Positions 5,658 through 5,775 of a stretch of 5,775 bases of DNA are shown piece by piece. The position numbers and the translations under genes were made by a program. Source of the stretch: Ferruginibacter sp. (GTDB lineage Bacteria > Bacteroidota > Bacteroidia > Chitinophagales > Chitinophagaceae); the NCBI GenBank assembly GCA_025357775.1, contig JANXOQ010000082.1, positions 1 to 5,775 of the forward strand, in the 5' to 3' direction. Position 1 is the stretch's first letter. Every line of letters starts with the position of its first letter. The notes beneath the pieces are model-generated. The model ran no database searches and had not been told where the DNA came from. It saw only the letters and a program-made list of their open reading frames with translations.

Positions 5658-5775
5658 ATGAATTTTATTACTCATTTTGGCAAATATGTACTCATGCTAA
5701 AAGGCATGATTGCAAGGCCTGAAAATGGAAAAGTTTATTGGAAAGAATTTATGCTTCAATGCAATGACATAAGAT
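5658..5775 (+). CDS. mlaE: MlaE-family ABC transporter permease, N-terminus (runs off right edge)
   Basis: The ATG at 5658 opens a frame of 39 complete codons to the window end, too short and late to be obvious from frame length. It starts MNFITHFGKYVLMLKGM, then RPEN and YWKEFMLQC. HFGKY-hydrophobic-LK, RPE and YW-EF are how MlaE/YrbE permeases of Bacteroidota begin, an amphipathic helix before the first membrane span. These inner-membrane proteins work with an MlaF-type ATPase and an MCE-domain protein to move phospholipids between the two membranes; the partner genes would be expected just beyond the edge. Unusually for this window, an AAGGA-like ribosome-binding sequence (5650-5654) precedes the start. 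The small membrane-protein frame ends nine bases upstream, in line with one transcript. Confidence 0.8.
   Translation, partial: MNFITHFGKYVLMLKGMIARPENGKVYWKEFMLQCNDIR

Noticed and set aside
5600..5722. C-terminal half of the 86-codon frame starting at 5462
   Set aside because: It overlaps the permease start and ribosome-binding region in another frame, and its residues (Cys/His/Lys-rich) look like out-of-frame reading of the permease.

Overview
The window is AT-rich and reads like a chromosome segment of a Bacteroidota bacterium, probably Chitinophagaceae or a relative. The signs are the near absence of Shine-Dalgarno sequences before most starts, a TAnnTTTG-type promoter element before the largest gene, a malic enzyme fused to a phosphotransacetylase-like domain, and an MlaE-type permease start of the kind I associate with this phylum. 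The lineage call is inference; there is no rRNA or other marker gene.

Layout, left to right. The first 58 bases, on the minus strand, are the N-terminus of an IS1595-type transposase that runs off the left edge. The outer end of that insertion sequence probably lies near 117-136. Next on the plus strand come a hotdog-fold DUF4442 thioesterase-like gene (189-692), a 344-bp gap with a candidate promoter, and the intact maeB malic enzyme (1037-3397). A secreted class C beta-lactamase-like serine hydrolase follows (3442-4635), then a SUKH/SMI1-KNR4-like gene (4863-5417), a small membrane-protein reading frame that changes frame at a run of seven T (5462-5648), and the start of an MlaE-family ABC transporter permease (5658 to the right edge).

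maeB is the main housekeeping gene; it links malate to pyruvate and NADPH supply. The right-edge permease should begin an outer-membrane lipid-transport (Mla-type) operon. The genes between them look accessory: the hydrolase is bracketed by two arrays of a degenerate 7-bp repeat, and the SUKH-like gene has clearly different codon use. Nothing shows that these genes form one pathway.

The least ordinary signals are the heptamer repeat arrays at 3376-3417 and about 4632-4738, which supply the stop codons of maeB and of the hydrolase, and the split small gene directly before the permease. I see no CRISPR array, tRNA or rRNA, and no convincing multi-gene defence system. The SUKH-like gene could be a lone immunity gene.
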